DNA of 10,354 bases from DAOVDI01 sp965373045 (GTDB taxonomy: Bacteria > Acidobacteriota > Aminicenantia > Aminicenantales > Aminicenantaceae): the NCBI GenBank assembly GCA_965373045.1, contig CBDVEQ010000095.1, positions 1 through 10,354 of the forward strand. Reading direction: 5' to 3'. A model generated the notes under the pieces. It saw only the letters and a program-made list of their open reading frames with translations. It made no database searches and had not been told where the DNA came from. Shown here piece after piece: positions 1-6,346 of this stretch. Position numbers and translations under genes: made by a program. Within the stretch, counting starts at the first letter, position 1, and each line of letters opens with the position of its first letter.

Positions 1-290
1 GTGGAGGCAAAATGGCGGTTAATCCTGTCATAAAAAATGATGTATATCAATTGAAGATCGATCTGTTTTTCGATATCTTCTGTAAGTCCCTGTTCATTAA
101 ACGCACTAAAAGATTCTATATTGAGCTGTTTGACATATCTTGCGATAAGGACGCCTTTTTCGATCTGCTTCTCAAATATGGCTTTTACTTCACGCTTTTC
201 GATCATCAAGAGAATAGATCCTACAAGCAGGACAAGCAGGACAAAAACCATCACAAGAAACCGTGTCTGGAGTGATGATAGAATCTTCAT
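1..290 (-). CDS. Membrane sensor protein, N-terminal fragment (C-terminus beyond the left edge)
   Basis: The minus-strand frame is open from an ATG at 290-288 to base 1 (96 codons plus two bases) and continues off the window. The first residues are MKILSSLQTRF, then a hydrophobic segment at about residues 12-30 rich in V and L, then charged sequence (EKRE at about 31-34) and a helical, presumably extracytoplasmic region. This short tail, single membrane helix and helical sensor segment resembles the start of HAMP-containing histidine kinases, nucleotide cyclases or SpoIIE-type phosphatases. The output domain lies outside the window, so the class cannot be chosen. The start is 18 nt after the stop of the dipeptidase on the same strand, which suggests one transcript. 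There is no strong ribosome binding site (only GGAT nearby), so translational coupling is possible. That it is a real gene is fairly sure; its function is inferred from topology alone. Confidence 0.7.
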   Translation of the reverse strand, partial: MKILSSLQTRFLVMVFVLLVLLVGSILLMIEKREVKAIFEKQIEKGVLIARYVKQLNIESFSAFNEQGLTEDIEKQIDLQLIYIIFYDRINRHFAS

Positions 291-308
291 TAATGGTTAG
301 ATCCAGGA

Positions 309-1553
309 TTATTGAGCGGCGTCTCGAACCTGTTTAAAAACCCCCATCACGTTTCCACCCCATATCTTCCTGATATCCTCTTCAGAATATCCCCGGCGCA
401 GCAATTCCTTTGTGATATTTGGCATCTCACTTACATCATTGCATCCATCGATTCCACCGCCGCCGTCAAAATCCGTTCCTATTCCCACATGATCCACACC
501 GATGAGACTGACGACATGGTCTATATGGGCCACAAGCTCCGAAACCGTGGCCATCTCCATGGGATATTTCTCCATGATGGCCCCGTATTCCTCATACCTC
601 TTGTTGCGCAGTTCATCATTTTCGGAATCCTGAATTGTCCTGTATTTTTCCCTGAGTGCTGTAAGGGCCTTAGCTCTCTCCGGGTTGGGCTTCGATTGTT
701 TCACAAAACTGGATACAAAACATATCTGGATCACACCACCATTTTTCTTCAGCGCCAGGAGCATGTCATCTGAAAGATTCCTGGGATGATCGCAAAGAGC
801 CCTTGCACATGAATGCGATGCGATCACAGGCATTCCAGTCGCCGCAAGAACATCAAAAAAAGACTTGTCCGAAATATGGGAGACATCAACCATGATCCCA
901 AGACGATTGCATTCGGAAACAACCTTTTCTCCGAATTCACTCAGCCCGTTGTCTTCGGGGTGCCTTCGGTCTGTGGATGAATCACAGATATCGTTATCAC
1001 TGCCATGGCACAATGTGATGTATCTTACCCCCCTGTCAAAAAAGTACTTGACTAAAGTCAGATCCTTTCCAATGGGATATCCGTTCTCCATTCCAATGAA
1101 AGCGGCTCTCTTCCCAACTTTTTCAAGCCGGTATGCATCCTCCGGAATGGTGGCAAGTTCCACCAGGTCGGGATAATCCCGGCACATCTTCTGAACAGCA
1201 TCGATCAGGCGGTCCGCTCTCTCTCGGGCCTTGGCATATCCATCCGATGTCAGATCTCCCTGGCCTACAAAAGCTGCAAAAAATTCCGCATCAAGACCAC
1301 CTTCTGTCATCCTCGGAAGATCGATCTTTCCTCCTCTCCTTCCCGATTCCTGCCTCTCTCCCATGTCGTATTCGCCGCGAACCATGTTCATGGGTGTATC
1401 GCAGTGGGTATCCACAGTCAAAATCCTGTCATGGATTTCCCGTGCATTGACCTGCACATCCTCCCCGGCCTGTTCTTCAGTACAGGCCGATATAAATATC
1501 AAGGAAAATATAACCGCCGCTGCGAAGAATAAAAATTTAACATTTTTCATCAT
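309..1553 (-). CDS. Lipoprotein membrane dipeptidase (renal dipeptidase, peptidase M19)
   Basis: This zinc dipeptidase hydrolyses dipeptides and is probably anchored to the envelope. The frame is open up to 1601, but GGAGGGAG just before the tandem ATGs at 1553/1550 sets the start there and gives a lipoprotein signal: hydrophobic residues 6-21 and lipobox ISAC, with Cys24 as the lipidated residue. With Met1 at 1553 the M19 metal-site residues appear in family order: His50 and Asp52 (DTHCD), the bridging Glu156 (GMENG), His226 (DVSHISD), His247 (ASHS) and Asp361 (GIGTDFDGG). The length of 414 aa is normal for a secreted M19 enzyme, and nothing essential is missing. It is the first gene of a probable two-gene unit with the membrane sensor downstream. 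Some M19 members act on other substrates, such as D-amino-acid dipeptides or beta-lactams, so the physiological substrate is unknown. Confidence 0.95.
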   Translation of the reverse strand: MMKNVKFLFFAAAVIFSLIFISACTEEQAGEDVQVNAREIHDRILTVDTHCDTPMNMVRGEYDMGERQESGRRGGKIDLPRMTEGGLDAEFFAAFVGQGDLTSDGYAKARERADRLIDAVQKMCRDYPDLVELATIPEDAYRLEKVGKRAAFIGMENGYPIGKDLTLVKYFFDRGVRYITLCHGSDNDICDSSTDRRHPEDNGLSEFGEKVVSECNRLGIMVDVSHISDKSFFDVLAATGMPVIASHSCARALCDHPRNLSDDMLLALKKNGGVIQICFVSSFVKQSKPNPERAKALTALREKYRTIQDSENDELRNKRYEEYGAIMEKYPMEMATVSELVAHIDHVVSLIGVDHVGIGTDFDGGGGIDGCNDVSEMPNITKELLRRGYSEEDIRKIWGGNVMGVFKQVRDAAQ

Positions 1554-1569
1554 ATCTCCCTCCAAAACG

Positions 1570-1650
1570 GCCTGTTCAAAGGACAACAGTTTAATAAACA
1601 ATTATTTTATACCAATGGTTTCTTCAATGCAATAAGCAGGCTGAACAGGC
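1570..1650. repeat. 9-bp inverted repeat, 63-nt spacer, between GNAT and dipeptidase genes
   Basis: GCCTGTTCA at 1570-1578 is exactly complementary to TGAACAGGC at 1642-1650. One arm abuts the stop codon of the GNAT gene and the other falls in the presumed dipeptidase leader, just before its ribosome binding site. The pair could form a long-loop RNA stem in read-through transcripts or be two binding half-sites. A match of this length in a region this size could be chance. Confidence 0.4.
1606..1614 (-). promoter_or_regulatory. Candidate extended -10 promoter of the dipeptidase gene
   Basis: On the minus strand the bases read TGGTATAAA, an extended -10 element (TGn before a TATAAT-like hexamer). 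They lie about 53 nt upstream of the dipeptidase start, which leaves a leader of roughly 45 nt carrying the strong ribosome binding site. No good -35 hexamer is present at 17 nt, which extended -10 promoters can tolerate. This is inference from sequence only. Confidence 0.4.
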
Positions 1651-2613
1651 TCAAAGACTGAGCACATAAAAACTTCTTTTCCTATCCGCCAGGACCACAG
1701 TACAAAAATCCTTGACCCGGTAGCCCCGTTTGAACAAGACCTGAAAAACCTTTCGAGTGGCCAAACGCCATTCAATGGGAATCCTTTTTACAGTCCGCTC
1801 CTCTACGTGGGTCTCTTCCAACATCCAATAAAAATCATAGGGAATCTCCACTAAAAACTGTTCTTTGTTTTTTTTCAGGCTCACATTTTTAACAGAATCC
1901 ATTAAAACAGGCCCGGTTTTCCCCTGGACTTTAATAGCACTGGATTCAATTACTGTACAGCCGGATTCCAGAAGTTCATTCACATCGAACTTTGACCTCT
2001 GTGTATCTTCCAATAAATTCCAGGATACCAAAAAGCGGTCACAGGGAACATCCTCTCTGTTCAGATAACCAAAAAAATCACTGTAAAGCGATTCTTCATA
2101 CTCAAGGATGTTCATTCCAAAATAATGGATGTTTCTGTAGGCATTCACTCCTGTCAGGGGATCGAATGTGCAGATCACCTCGTGGACTCTGAACAGATCT
2201 AAAAGGACTTTTTTCTGAAATTCCTTGATGGCAATTCCCAATCCGTATTTCCGGTATTCCTCTTTTACTGCAGTATACTGAGAATAGAATCTCAGGTTAT
2301 CCTGACGGCTGAATCCCTTTTCCTTGTCCCAGACTCCAACAAATCCATAGGAGAAACCCACAAAGTGGGCCCAATCCTCCAGAAACGATCCGGAATCTTC
2401 CTGGACATATACAGCAATAAACAGAGCACTGCCCTTGTCAATATAGTTCTCATTGAGCATATTTCTCTCGCTAGGTAGTTTATCAGACGGATCACCCCAG
2501 ATCTTCATCCGCAAACGCTCATATTTCCGGTAATCCTTGTAATTGTAGGAATTCTCGACTTTAAACAGAAACCTTTTTCCCCGGCATTCGCGGACTTCAT
2601 TCAGATCTTTCAT
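1651..2613 (-). CDS. GNAT-superfamily acyltransferase, COG3375 type
   Basis: This is a predicted acetyl/acyl-CoA-dependent N-acyltransferase whose substrate is not known. With the start at 2613, a family-like N-terminal strand and an RLRMKIWGD segment are followed by the GNAT acyl-CoA pyrophosphate loop RKYGLG (about residues 121-126). After this comes the COG3375 signature TFDPLTGVNAYRNIHYFG, then an Asp-Arg-Phe-Leu-Val-x-Trp stretch. The C-terminal part (EIPYDFYWML, then EWRLATRKVFQVLFKRGYRV) also matches that family. The ATG at 2613 has GGAG six bases upstream. The frame stays open to 2735, and a longer version starting with TTG at 2712 would add 33 residues but has no well-spaced ribosome binding site. 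The gene is divergent from the lipid-themed group at 2800-6178; whether it belongs with that group is unknown. The family call is fairly sure and the start less so. Confidence 0.8.
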   Translation of the reverse strand: MKDLNEVRECRGKRFLFKVENSYNYKDYRKYERLRMKIWGDPSDKLPSERNMLNENYIDKGSALFIAVYVQEDSGSFLEDWAHFVGFSYGFVGVWDKEKGFSRQDNLRFYSQYTAVKEEYRKYGLGIAIKEFQKKVLLDLFRVHEVICTFDPLTGVNAYRNIHYFGMNILEYEESLYSDFFGYLNREDVPCDRFLVSWNLLEDTQRSKFDVNELLESGCTVIESSAIKVQGKTGPVLMDSVKNVSLKKNKEQFLVEIPYDFYWMLEETHVEERTVKRIPIEWRLATRKVFQVLFKRGYRVKDFCTVVLADRKRSFYVLSL

Positions 2614-2795
2614 ACAAAACTCCGTCAGAGGTATCTGATTTTCTCGAAATGATTTTATCCCATGCTTATATTCCAAATCAAGATAGCAAAGCTCCGAATT
2701 ATACCAATACAAGGATTCAAGTAATATGAATACCTCAGCCTTGCCTTTTTATCTGACTTTGTATAAGTTTTAATGTTTTTCCTGTGTTGATCCAA

Positions 2796-2801
2796 TATAA
2801 T
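2796..2801 (+). promoter_or_regulatory. TATAAT box overlapping the first ATG of the phosphatidyltransferase gene
   Basis: A perfect TATAAT hexamer shares its last two bases with the ATG at 2800. If it is a real -10 box, transcription would begin near 2808 and the working start codon would be the in-frame ATG at 2818 rather than 2800. No convincing -35 hexamer is found 16-18 nt upstream, so this remains tentative. Confidence 0.3.
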
Positions 2802-3411
2802 GAGAAAAAGCCTTCAAATGGAAAACAAATTTTTAAACCCCAAAAATCCTGAGTGTATCTACAGCGTGCCCAATGTGATCACCTTGATAAGGCTTATCGG
2901 CTCTCTGTCCTTTTTTATTCTTGCCCTTATGAAGGGGAATGAAACTTACAATTTTATAGGATTGGGCATTCACTGGTTTGGCGATATGCTCGACGGATTT
3001 GTTGCCCGGACCTTCAAACAAGAGACTGTCTTTGGAGCAGAGATCGACATCATTGCGGACAGGGTGGAGATCCTGTTTTTCTTTCTCAACTTTCTCCATT
3101 TCCACCCGGGCCTTTATCTGCCGGTCACCATATATATTCTGGATTTTGCCTTCTTTGATTTTTACCTCAGTTATCAATTTATCAAATACGACATTATTTC
3201 CCCCAACTATTTTTATAAAGTGGACAAAACGATCTACAAAATGAATTACAGCCCGCCCGGCAAATTCTGCAATTCTACAATCGTGCCCCTGCTGCTGATC
3301 TTCCTTCCCCAGTTCTGGATCCTCGTTGCACTGTTTGCTGTGGGATTGAATGCGGTAAAGATATATTCCATTGGTCTTTTGCATAAAAAACGCTTAATTG
3401 ATAGAAAATAA
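2800..3411 (+). CDS. CDP-alcohol phosphatidyltransferase (phospholipid headgroup transferase)
   Basis: This integral membrane enzyme transfers a phosphatidyl or similar phospho-alcohol group from a CDP-alcohol to an acceptor, as PgsA, PssA and inositol-phosphate enzymes do. The complete family motif is present: Asp62-x2-Asp65-Gly66-x2-Ala69-Arg70-x8-Gly79-x3-Asp83-x3-Asp87. It is preceded by the typical N-terminal segment PNVITLIRLIG (residues 24-34) that opens the first membrane helix. Further hydrophobic stretches follow, and the protein ends in a basic tail. The length of 203 aa is normal. The acceptor alcohol cannot be told from sequence. The ATG at 2800 has no ribosome binding site and overlaps a TATAAT box, so the true start may be the ATG at 2818; both keep all conserved residues. 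It is the first of four co-directional genes and lies 51 nt before the radical SAM gene. Confidence 0.9.
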   Translation: MRKSLQMENKFLNPKNPECIYSVPNVITLIRLIGSLSFFILALMKGNETYNFIGLGIHWFGDMLDGFVARTFKQETVFGAEIDIIADRVEILFFFLNFLHFHPGLYLPVTIYILDFAFFDFYLSYQFIKYDIISPNYFYKVDKTIYKMNYSPPGKFCNSTIVPLLLIFLPQFWILVALFAVGLNAVKIYSIGLLHKKRLIDRK

Positions 3412-3462
3412 ATTCAGGTGTCGACAAATTTCTTGAAAAGTGCAGAATAGGAGAAGGATTTC

Positions 3463-4455
3463 ATGAGTTCAACCCAACGCACACTCTCACTCGCCGTACA
3501 GGGCATATCCAACTTTTTCACAAAAGGGCCTTTTTGTGTTTCATTTGAAGTGACCTACTGCTGTAATGCAAATTGCAAACATTGTCATCTAGGAGGCACT
3601 GTCGATAATGAAGTAAGGGCCGGCGCAGACCGTTACGCCAAGATCTGCCGCAAGATCAAACCGGTCATAGCACAGGTCTCCGGAGGAGAACCTCTGCTGC
3701 GGAAGGATATTGAAGAGATTATTGAAAAGCTCAGGATGCCCAATAAAGGTCCTTATATTATCTTGACCACAAACGCCACCCTTTTGAACAAGGATAAATA
3801 TCTCCGCCTCCGCAGGGCCGGCGTGGATGAATTCTCCATCTCGCTGGATTATCCGGACGAGCGCCATGACAACTTTCGGCGTGTCCCCGGTCTTTTTCAA
3901 AAAATCGCAGATCTACTCCAAGGGATTCAGAAAATTAAAGATAAGGGAATCACCCTGAGCTGTGTCGTTCAGAAACAAAATTTCAGGGAATTGATCAAAT
4001 TGGCTGAATTCGCCCGTAAATGGAATGTGCATATGAATTTCAGTGCCTACACATGGCTGAGGACCGATAATAAAGATGAATTCATGCTTACCAAAGAAGA
4101 TATCCCTACGTTTAAGGAAATAATCAACCAGCTGAAATTGCACAAACGAAAATTCAAAACAGTGAACACATCGAATTTTGTTTTTGATAAAATGATCGAG
4201 TTTTTCGAAACACAGTCCATCGGCAACTGCAAAGCCGGAGAAAGATTTATCGTTGTCAATCCGGACGGCACATTTTCACCCTGCGGTCTGATCATTAAAA
4301 AATACAATTCAAAGAAAGAAATGCAAAAGGATTTTCTTAATAACAATGATTGTACCTACTGTTATACAAGCATTCGTGGTAATTCGGAAAAACCCGCTAA
4401 ATACCTGATCAAGGATAGTTTAAGATCTATCCTGGATTATTCACAGGCTATATGA
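3463..4455 (+). CDS. Radical SAM protein with C-terminal twitch/SPASM-like cluster domain
   Basis: This enzyme should use a [4Fe-4S] cluster and S-adenosylmethionine to generate a radical. The cluster motif is Cys34-x3-Cys38-x2-Cys41 (CNANCKHC), followed by the SAM-binding GGEP at 74-77 and a TIM-barrel-like middle. The C-terminus holds four further cysteines, Cys256, Cys274, Cys297 and Cys300, around a VNPDGTFSPCG segment. This is the arrangement of a SPASM/twitch domain, but four cysteines would bind only one auxiliary cluster, whereas full SPASM domains have about seven. The ATG at 3463 is preceded by AGGAGAAGG. Most relatives modify peptides, but no small precursor-peptide gene is seen nearby. 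The neighbours (CDP-alcohol transferase, VTT protein, lipid kinase) make a lipid or headgroup substrate an equally fair guess. The class is sure; the reaction is unknown. Confidence 0.92.
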   Translation: MSSTQRTLSLAVQGISNFFTKGPFCVSFEVTYCCNANCKHCHLGGTVDNEVRAGADRYAKICRKIKPVIAQVSGGEPLLRKDIEEIIEKLRMPNKGPYIILTTNATLLNKDKYLRLRRAGVDEFSISLDYPDERHDNFRRVPGLFQKIADLLQGIQKIKDKGITLSCVVQKQNFRELIKLAEFARKWNVHMNFSAYTWLRTDNKDEFMLTKEDIPTFKEIINQLKLHKRKFKTVNTSNFVFDKMIEFFETQSIGNCKAGERFIVVNPDGTFSPCGLIIKKYNSKKEMQKDFLNNNDCTYCYTSIRGNSEKPAKYLIKDSLRSILDYSQAI

Positions 4456-4462
4456 TACTTAT

Positions 4463-4477
4463 GCGGTTAATCACCGC
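4463..4477 (+). other. Small GC-rich hairpin between radical SAM and VTT genes
   Basis: GCGGT, a five-base loop TAATC and ACCGC form a perfect 5-bp stem. It lies in the 34-nt gap, 12 nt before the VTT start codon, which itself lacks a ribosome binding site. There is no T-tract after it, so it is not an intrinsic terminator. It might affect translation or mRNA stability. Confidence 0.4.
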
Positions 4478-4489
4478 CTGAAATTTTAA

Positions 4490-5119
4490 ATGGAAACTCC
4501 GAATAGTAAAACCCCGCCCAAACTCAAGGCTTTTATCTTTATCCTGGAAATCATTCTGATCTTAATTCTACTTGTGTTCTGGTTCATTTCGGATTCTCTC
4601 CACACGAGCAAGAATCTCTGGGTTCTCTTTCTGTACTGCTTTCCAGCAGAGTTTTTGATTGCTATCGTTCCCCACGAACCGGTCATCCTCTTTTTCGGGA
4701 AATTTTATGCACCTTTGACAGTAGCTCTCATCTCAGTCGCCGGAACACTCCTGGCGGAAGCACTGAACTATTCTGTTTTTAAATACCTTACAGATACCAC
4801 TCTTTATAAAAAATTGAGCCGGAAAAAAATGGTTTCCAAGCTGATCGATCTTTTCAACAGAATGCCATTTATTGCTCTACTTGTCGCAGGGTTCACACCC
4901 ATCCCCTTTTACCCCTTCCGATTTCTTGTTGTAATGGCCCATTATCCCATCTGGAAATACCTGCTTGCCGTATTCTTGTCGCGCACACCCCGATTCTTTC
5001 TTCTCTCGCTCGCTGGACAGGTCATCAAGATCCCAAATTCCATGCTGGTAGTCATATTTGTGATCCTTATTGCAGCCGCCAATATCCCGCTTCTAAGAAG
5101 TCTGATCAAAAAAAAATAA
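4490..5119 (+). CDS. VTT/DedA-family membrane protein (SNARE-associated Golgi type)
   Basis: This is a multi-pass inner-membrane protein of the DedA/TMEM41/VMP1 superfamily, known members of which move phospholipids or polyprenyl-phosphate lipids across membranes. A first helix lies at about residues 14-34. A re-entrant-like segment with VPHEPVILFFGKFYAP follows. The family core has Asn-Arg near residue 123, then a glycine and proline-rich GFTPIPFYPFRF, then SRTPRFFLLSLAGQ, and a last helix lies near the end (about 183-203). The length of 209 aa fits the family. There is no ribosome binding site before the ATG; the 34-nt gap from the radical SAM gene suggests co-transcription and perhaps re-initiation. 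The lipid-transport role is inferred from the family and from neighbours that make or phosphorylate lipids. The cargo is unknown. Confidence 0.85.
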   Translation: METPNSKTPPKLKAFIFILEIILILILLVFWFISDSLHTSKNLWVLFLYCFPAEFLIAIVPHEPVILFFGKFYAPLTVALISVAGTLLAEALNYSVFKYLTDTTLYKKLSRKKMVSKLIDLFNRMPFIALLVAGFTPIPFYPFRFLVVMAHYPIWKYLLAVFLSRTPRFFLLSLAGQVIKIPNSMLVVIFVILIAAANIPLLRSLIKKK

Positions 5120-5129
5120 AAAAAATGCC

Positions 5130-5165
5130 CCTTGAAGCCTGGACCCCTTGATTCCTCGAGCCCTG
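5130..5165. repeat. Degenerate period-8 tandem repeat (CCTYGANN)
   Basis: Successive eight-base units CCTTGAAG, CCTGGACC, CCTTGATT and CCTCGAGC, then CCTG, stand in exact register right after the VTT gene. Each full unit keeps CCT, the G at position 5 and the A at position 6. It lies in the non-coding gap before the lipid kinase promoter and is a short version of the arrays seen at 9641-9873. Confidence 0.6.
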
Positions 5166-5213
5166 TTTTTCAACGTATCGCAAATTTTTATGAACAATAC
5201 AGGGAAGCCCTTA

Positions 5214-5242
5214 TTGAAAATGAAAGGTGTTAAATATATAAT
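5214..5242 (+). promoter_or_regulatory. Sigma70-type promoter of the lipid kinase gene (leaderless configuration)
   Basis: TTGAAA at 5214-5219 and a perfect TATAAT at 5237-5242 are separated by the optimal 17 nt. Counting from the -10 box (-7 at 5242) puts +1 at 5249, which is the A of the ATG of the next gene. No ribosome binding site lies between promoter and start, in keeping with leaderless translation. Confidence 0.65.
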
Positions 5243-5248
5243 CTAAAA

Positions 5249-6178
5249 ATGGCACAGGAAAGGATCTTTCCCAAAAACACATGCTGCATCATTAATCCCA
5301 ATGCCGCCAATAAAAAATGGAAGCGGAGACGGTTTTACAGGAAATATTTTAAACGGATCTTTCCGGTCCGTACCATCGACAATTCAGAAGACAAGAACCA
5401 GACCATTCATACCGCTGCAAAACTCTGTGCTGACTATGATATCATCGTTGTAGCAGGCGGGGACGGGACCGTAGCTGATGTTATCCAGGGCATCAAAAAC
5501 AGTGGCCATGAGAAAAAAATGACCCTAGGAATCATCCCCATGGGAAGCGGTAACGCATTTTGCAAATCATTCGGAATCTCCAAAAACCTGAAAAGAAGCG
5601 TCCGCCTAATCGCCAGAGGAAAAAGCCGTGAGATCGATCTTGTCGATTTTGAGGGGAAAGCGGCCGCATTCGGCAGTATAGGGGCAACCGCCCAGATCGT
5701 AATGGAAAAATTGAGGAGGAAGATCCCGGGCTTTTTCGGTCATCTTCTCGCCTCAGTCAATGTCTTAAAACTGTCCCGAAGAGAGATGGACATCGAACTC
5801 TTTGACGGGGTAGATAGATCAGGAGAACATTTCGAGTACAAAAGATTCACCTTAAAAGTTTTTGACTGTGTGATCGGCAAAACCAAACATTTCGGTTACG
5901 GTTGGAGGGTTGCTCCTGACGCCAAGATCGATGACGGTTACATTGACATCACCCTTTTCCAAAATACCGGGTTCACATATCTGTTACTCTTTCCCGCCAT
6001 CTATATCGGCCTCTATCAGAAAACCCAGAAACATTTTAAAGCGAAAAAAGTCATTATCCGGGGAGACAAACTTCCTCTTCAATATCACGGAGAGCTTCTC
6101 GGGATCAAGGACAAGATCGAAATGAAAATTATCCCAAAGGCTTTGAGGGTTATATCTCCAGACAAAATGCCCTGGTAA
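5249..6178 (+). CDS. Diacylglycerol/sphingosine-type lipid kinase (DAGK catalytic domain, YegS-like)
   Basis: This predicted cytoplasmic or membrane-peripheral kinase phosphorylates a lipid hydroxyl with ATP. The opening strand CCIINPNAAN (residues 12-21), nucleotide-binding GGDGT (70-74) and the PMGSGNAF loop (97-104) are hallmarks of the fold. GSGNAF resembles sphingosine and ceramide kinases more than the usual GTANDFA of bacterial DgkB. The C-terminal beta-domain has the conserved DDGYIDI near residue 228. At 309 aa it is full length. The ATG is the only reasonable start because the conserved strand begins at residue 12. It has no ribosome binding site and coincides with the predicted transcription start of the promoter at 5214-5242. 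It lies 129 nt after the VTT gene on the same strand. Substrates in this family range from diacylglycerol to phosphatidylglycerol and sphingoid bases, so the lipid is not known. Confidence 0.92.
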   Translation: MAQERIFPKNTCCIINPNAANKKWKRRRFYRKYFKRIFPVRTIDNSEDKNQTIHTAAKLCADYDIIVVAGGDGTVADVIQGIKNSGHEKKMTLGIIPMGSGNAFCKSFGISKNLKRSVRLIARGKSREIDLVDFEGKAAAFGSIGATAQIVMEKLRRKIPGFFGHLLASVNVLKLSRREMDIELFDGVDRSGEHFEYKRFTLKVFDCVIGKTKHFGYGWRVAPDAKIDDGYIDITLFQNTGFTYLLLFPAIYIGLYQKTQKHFKAKKVIIRGDKLPLQYHGELLGIKDKIEMKIIPKALRVISPDKMPW

Positions 6179-6285
6179 TACCTGGGTTATTCATATGAGG
6201 CCCAGCCTACCCTTTCAGCTCGTGAATAATCCTGGCCGCTTCTCATATCACGGAAAAAGAAATGCTTGCTTCCTGATAGATTTTT

Positions 6286-6313
6286 TTGACAAAAGCGGCA
6301 GAATGTCTACAAT
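6286..6313 (+). promoter_or_regulatory. Sigma70-type promoter of the OsmC-family gene
   Basis: A perfect TTGACA at 6286-6291 is followed after 16 nt by TACAAT at 6308-6313. The predicted start near 6320 gives a 27-nt leader carrying GAGGAG at 6334-6339, seven bases before the GTG start. The upstream part of this 168-nt gap holds only weak inverted repeats (TTATTCA at 6187-6193 with TGAATAA at 6223-6229; CTGGG at 6182-6186 with CCCAG at 6201-6205) and no T-tract. Confidence 0.65.
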
Positions 6314-6346
6314 GGATAATTTGCCACCAATAAGAGGAGACGAATT

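Noticed and set aside
12..275. Plus-strand frame of 87 codons at the left edge
   Set aside because: It is antisense to the sensor gene, whose minus-strand frame has a proper start, a membrane helix and an operon position. The plus frame's composition (rich in F, K and D) looks like a shadow.
2833..3384. Minus-strand frame of 183 codons over the phosphatidyltransferase gene
   Set aside because: The plus strand carries the complete CDP-alcohol phosphatidyltransferase motif. The minus frame has no recognisable domain and no suitable start signal.
3421..3448. TCGACA-16 nt-CAGAAT as a promoter for the radical SAM gene
   Set aside because: The implied transcription start would fall at or inside the ribosome binding site, leaving no working leader. 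Read-through from the upstream gene is simpler.
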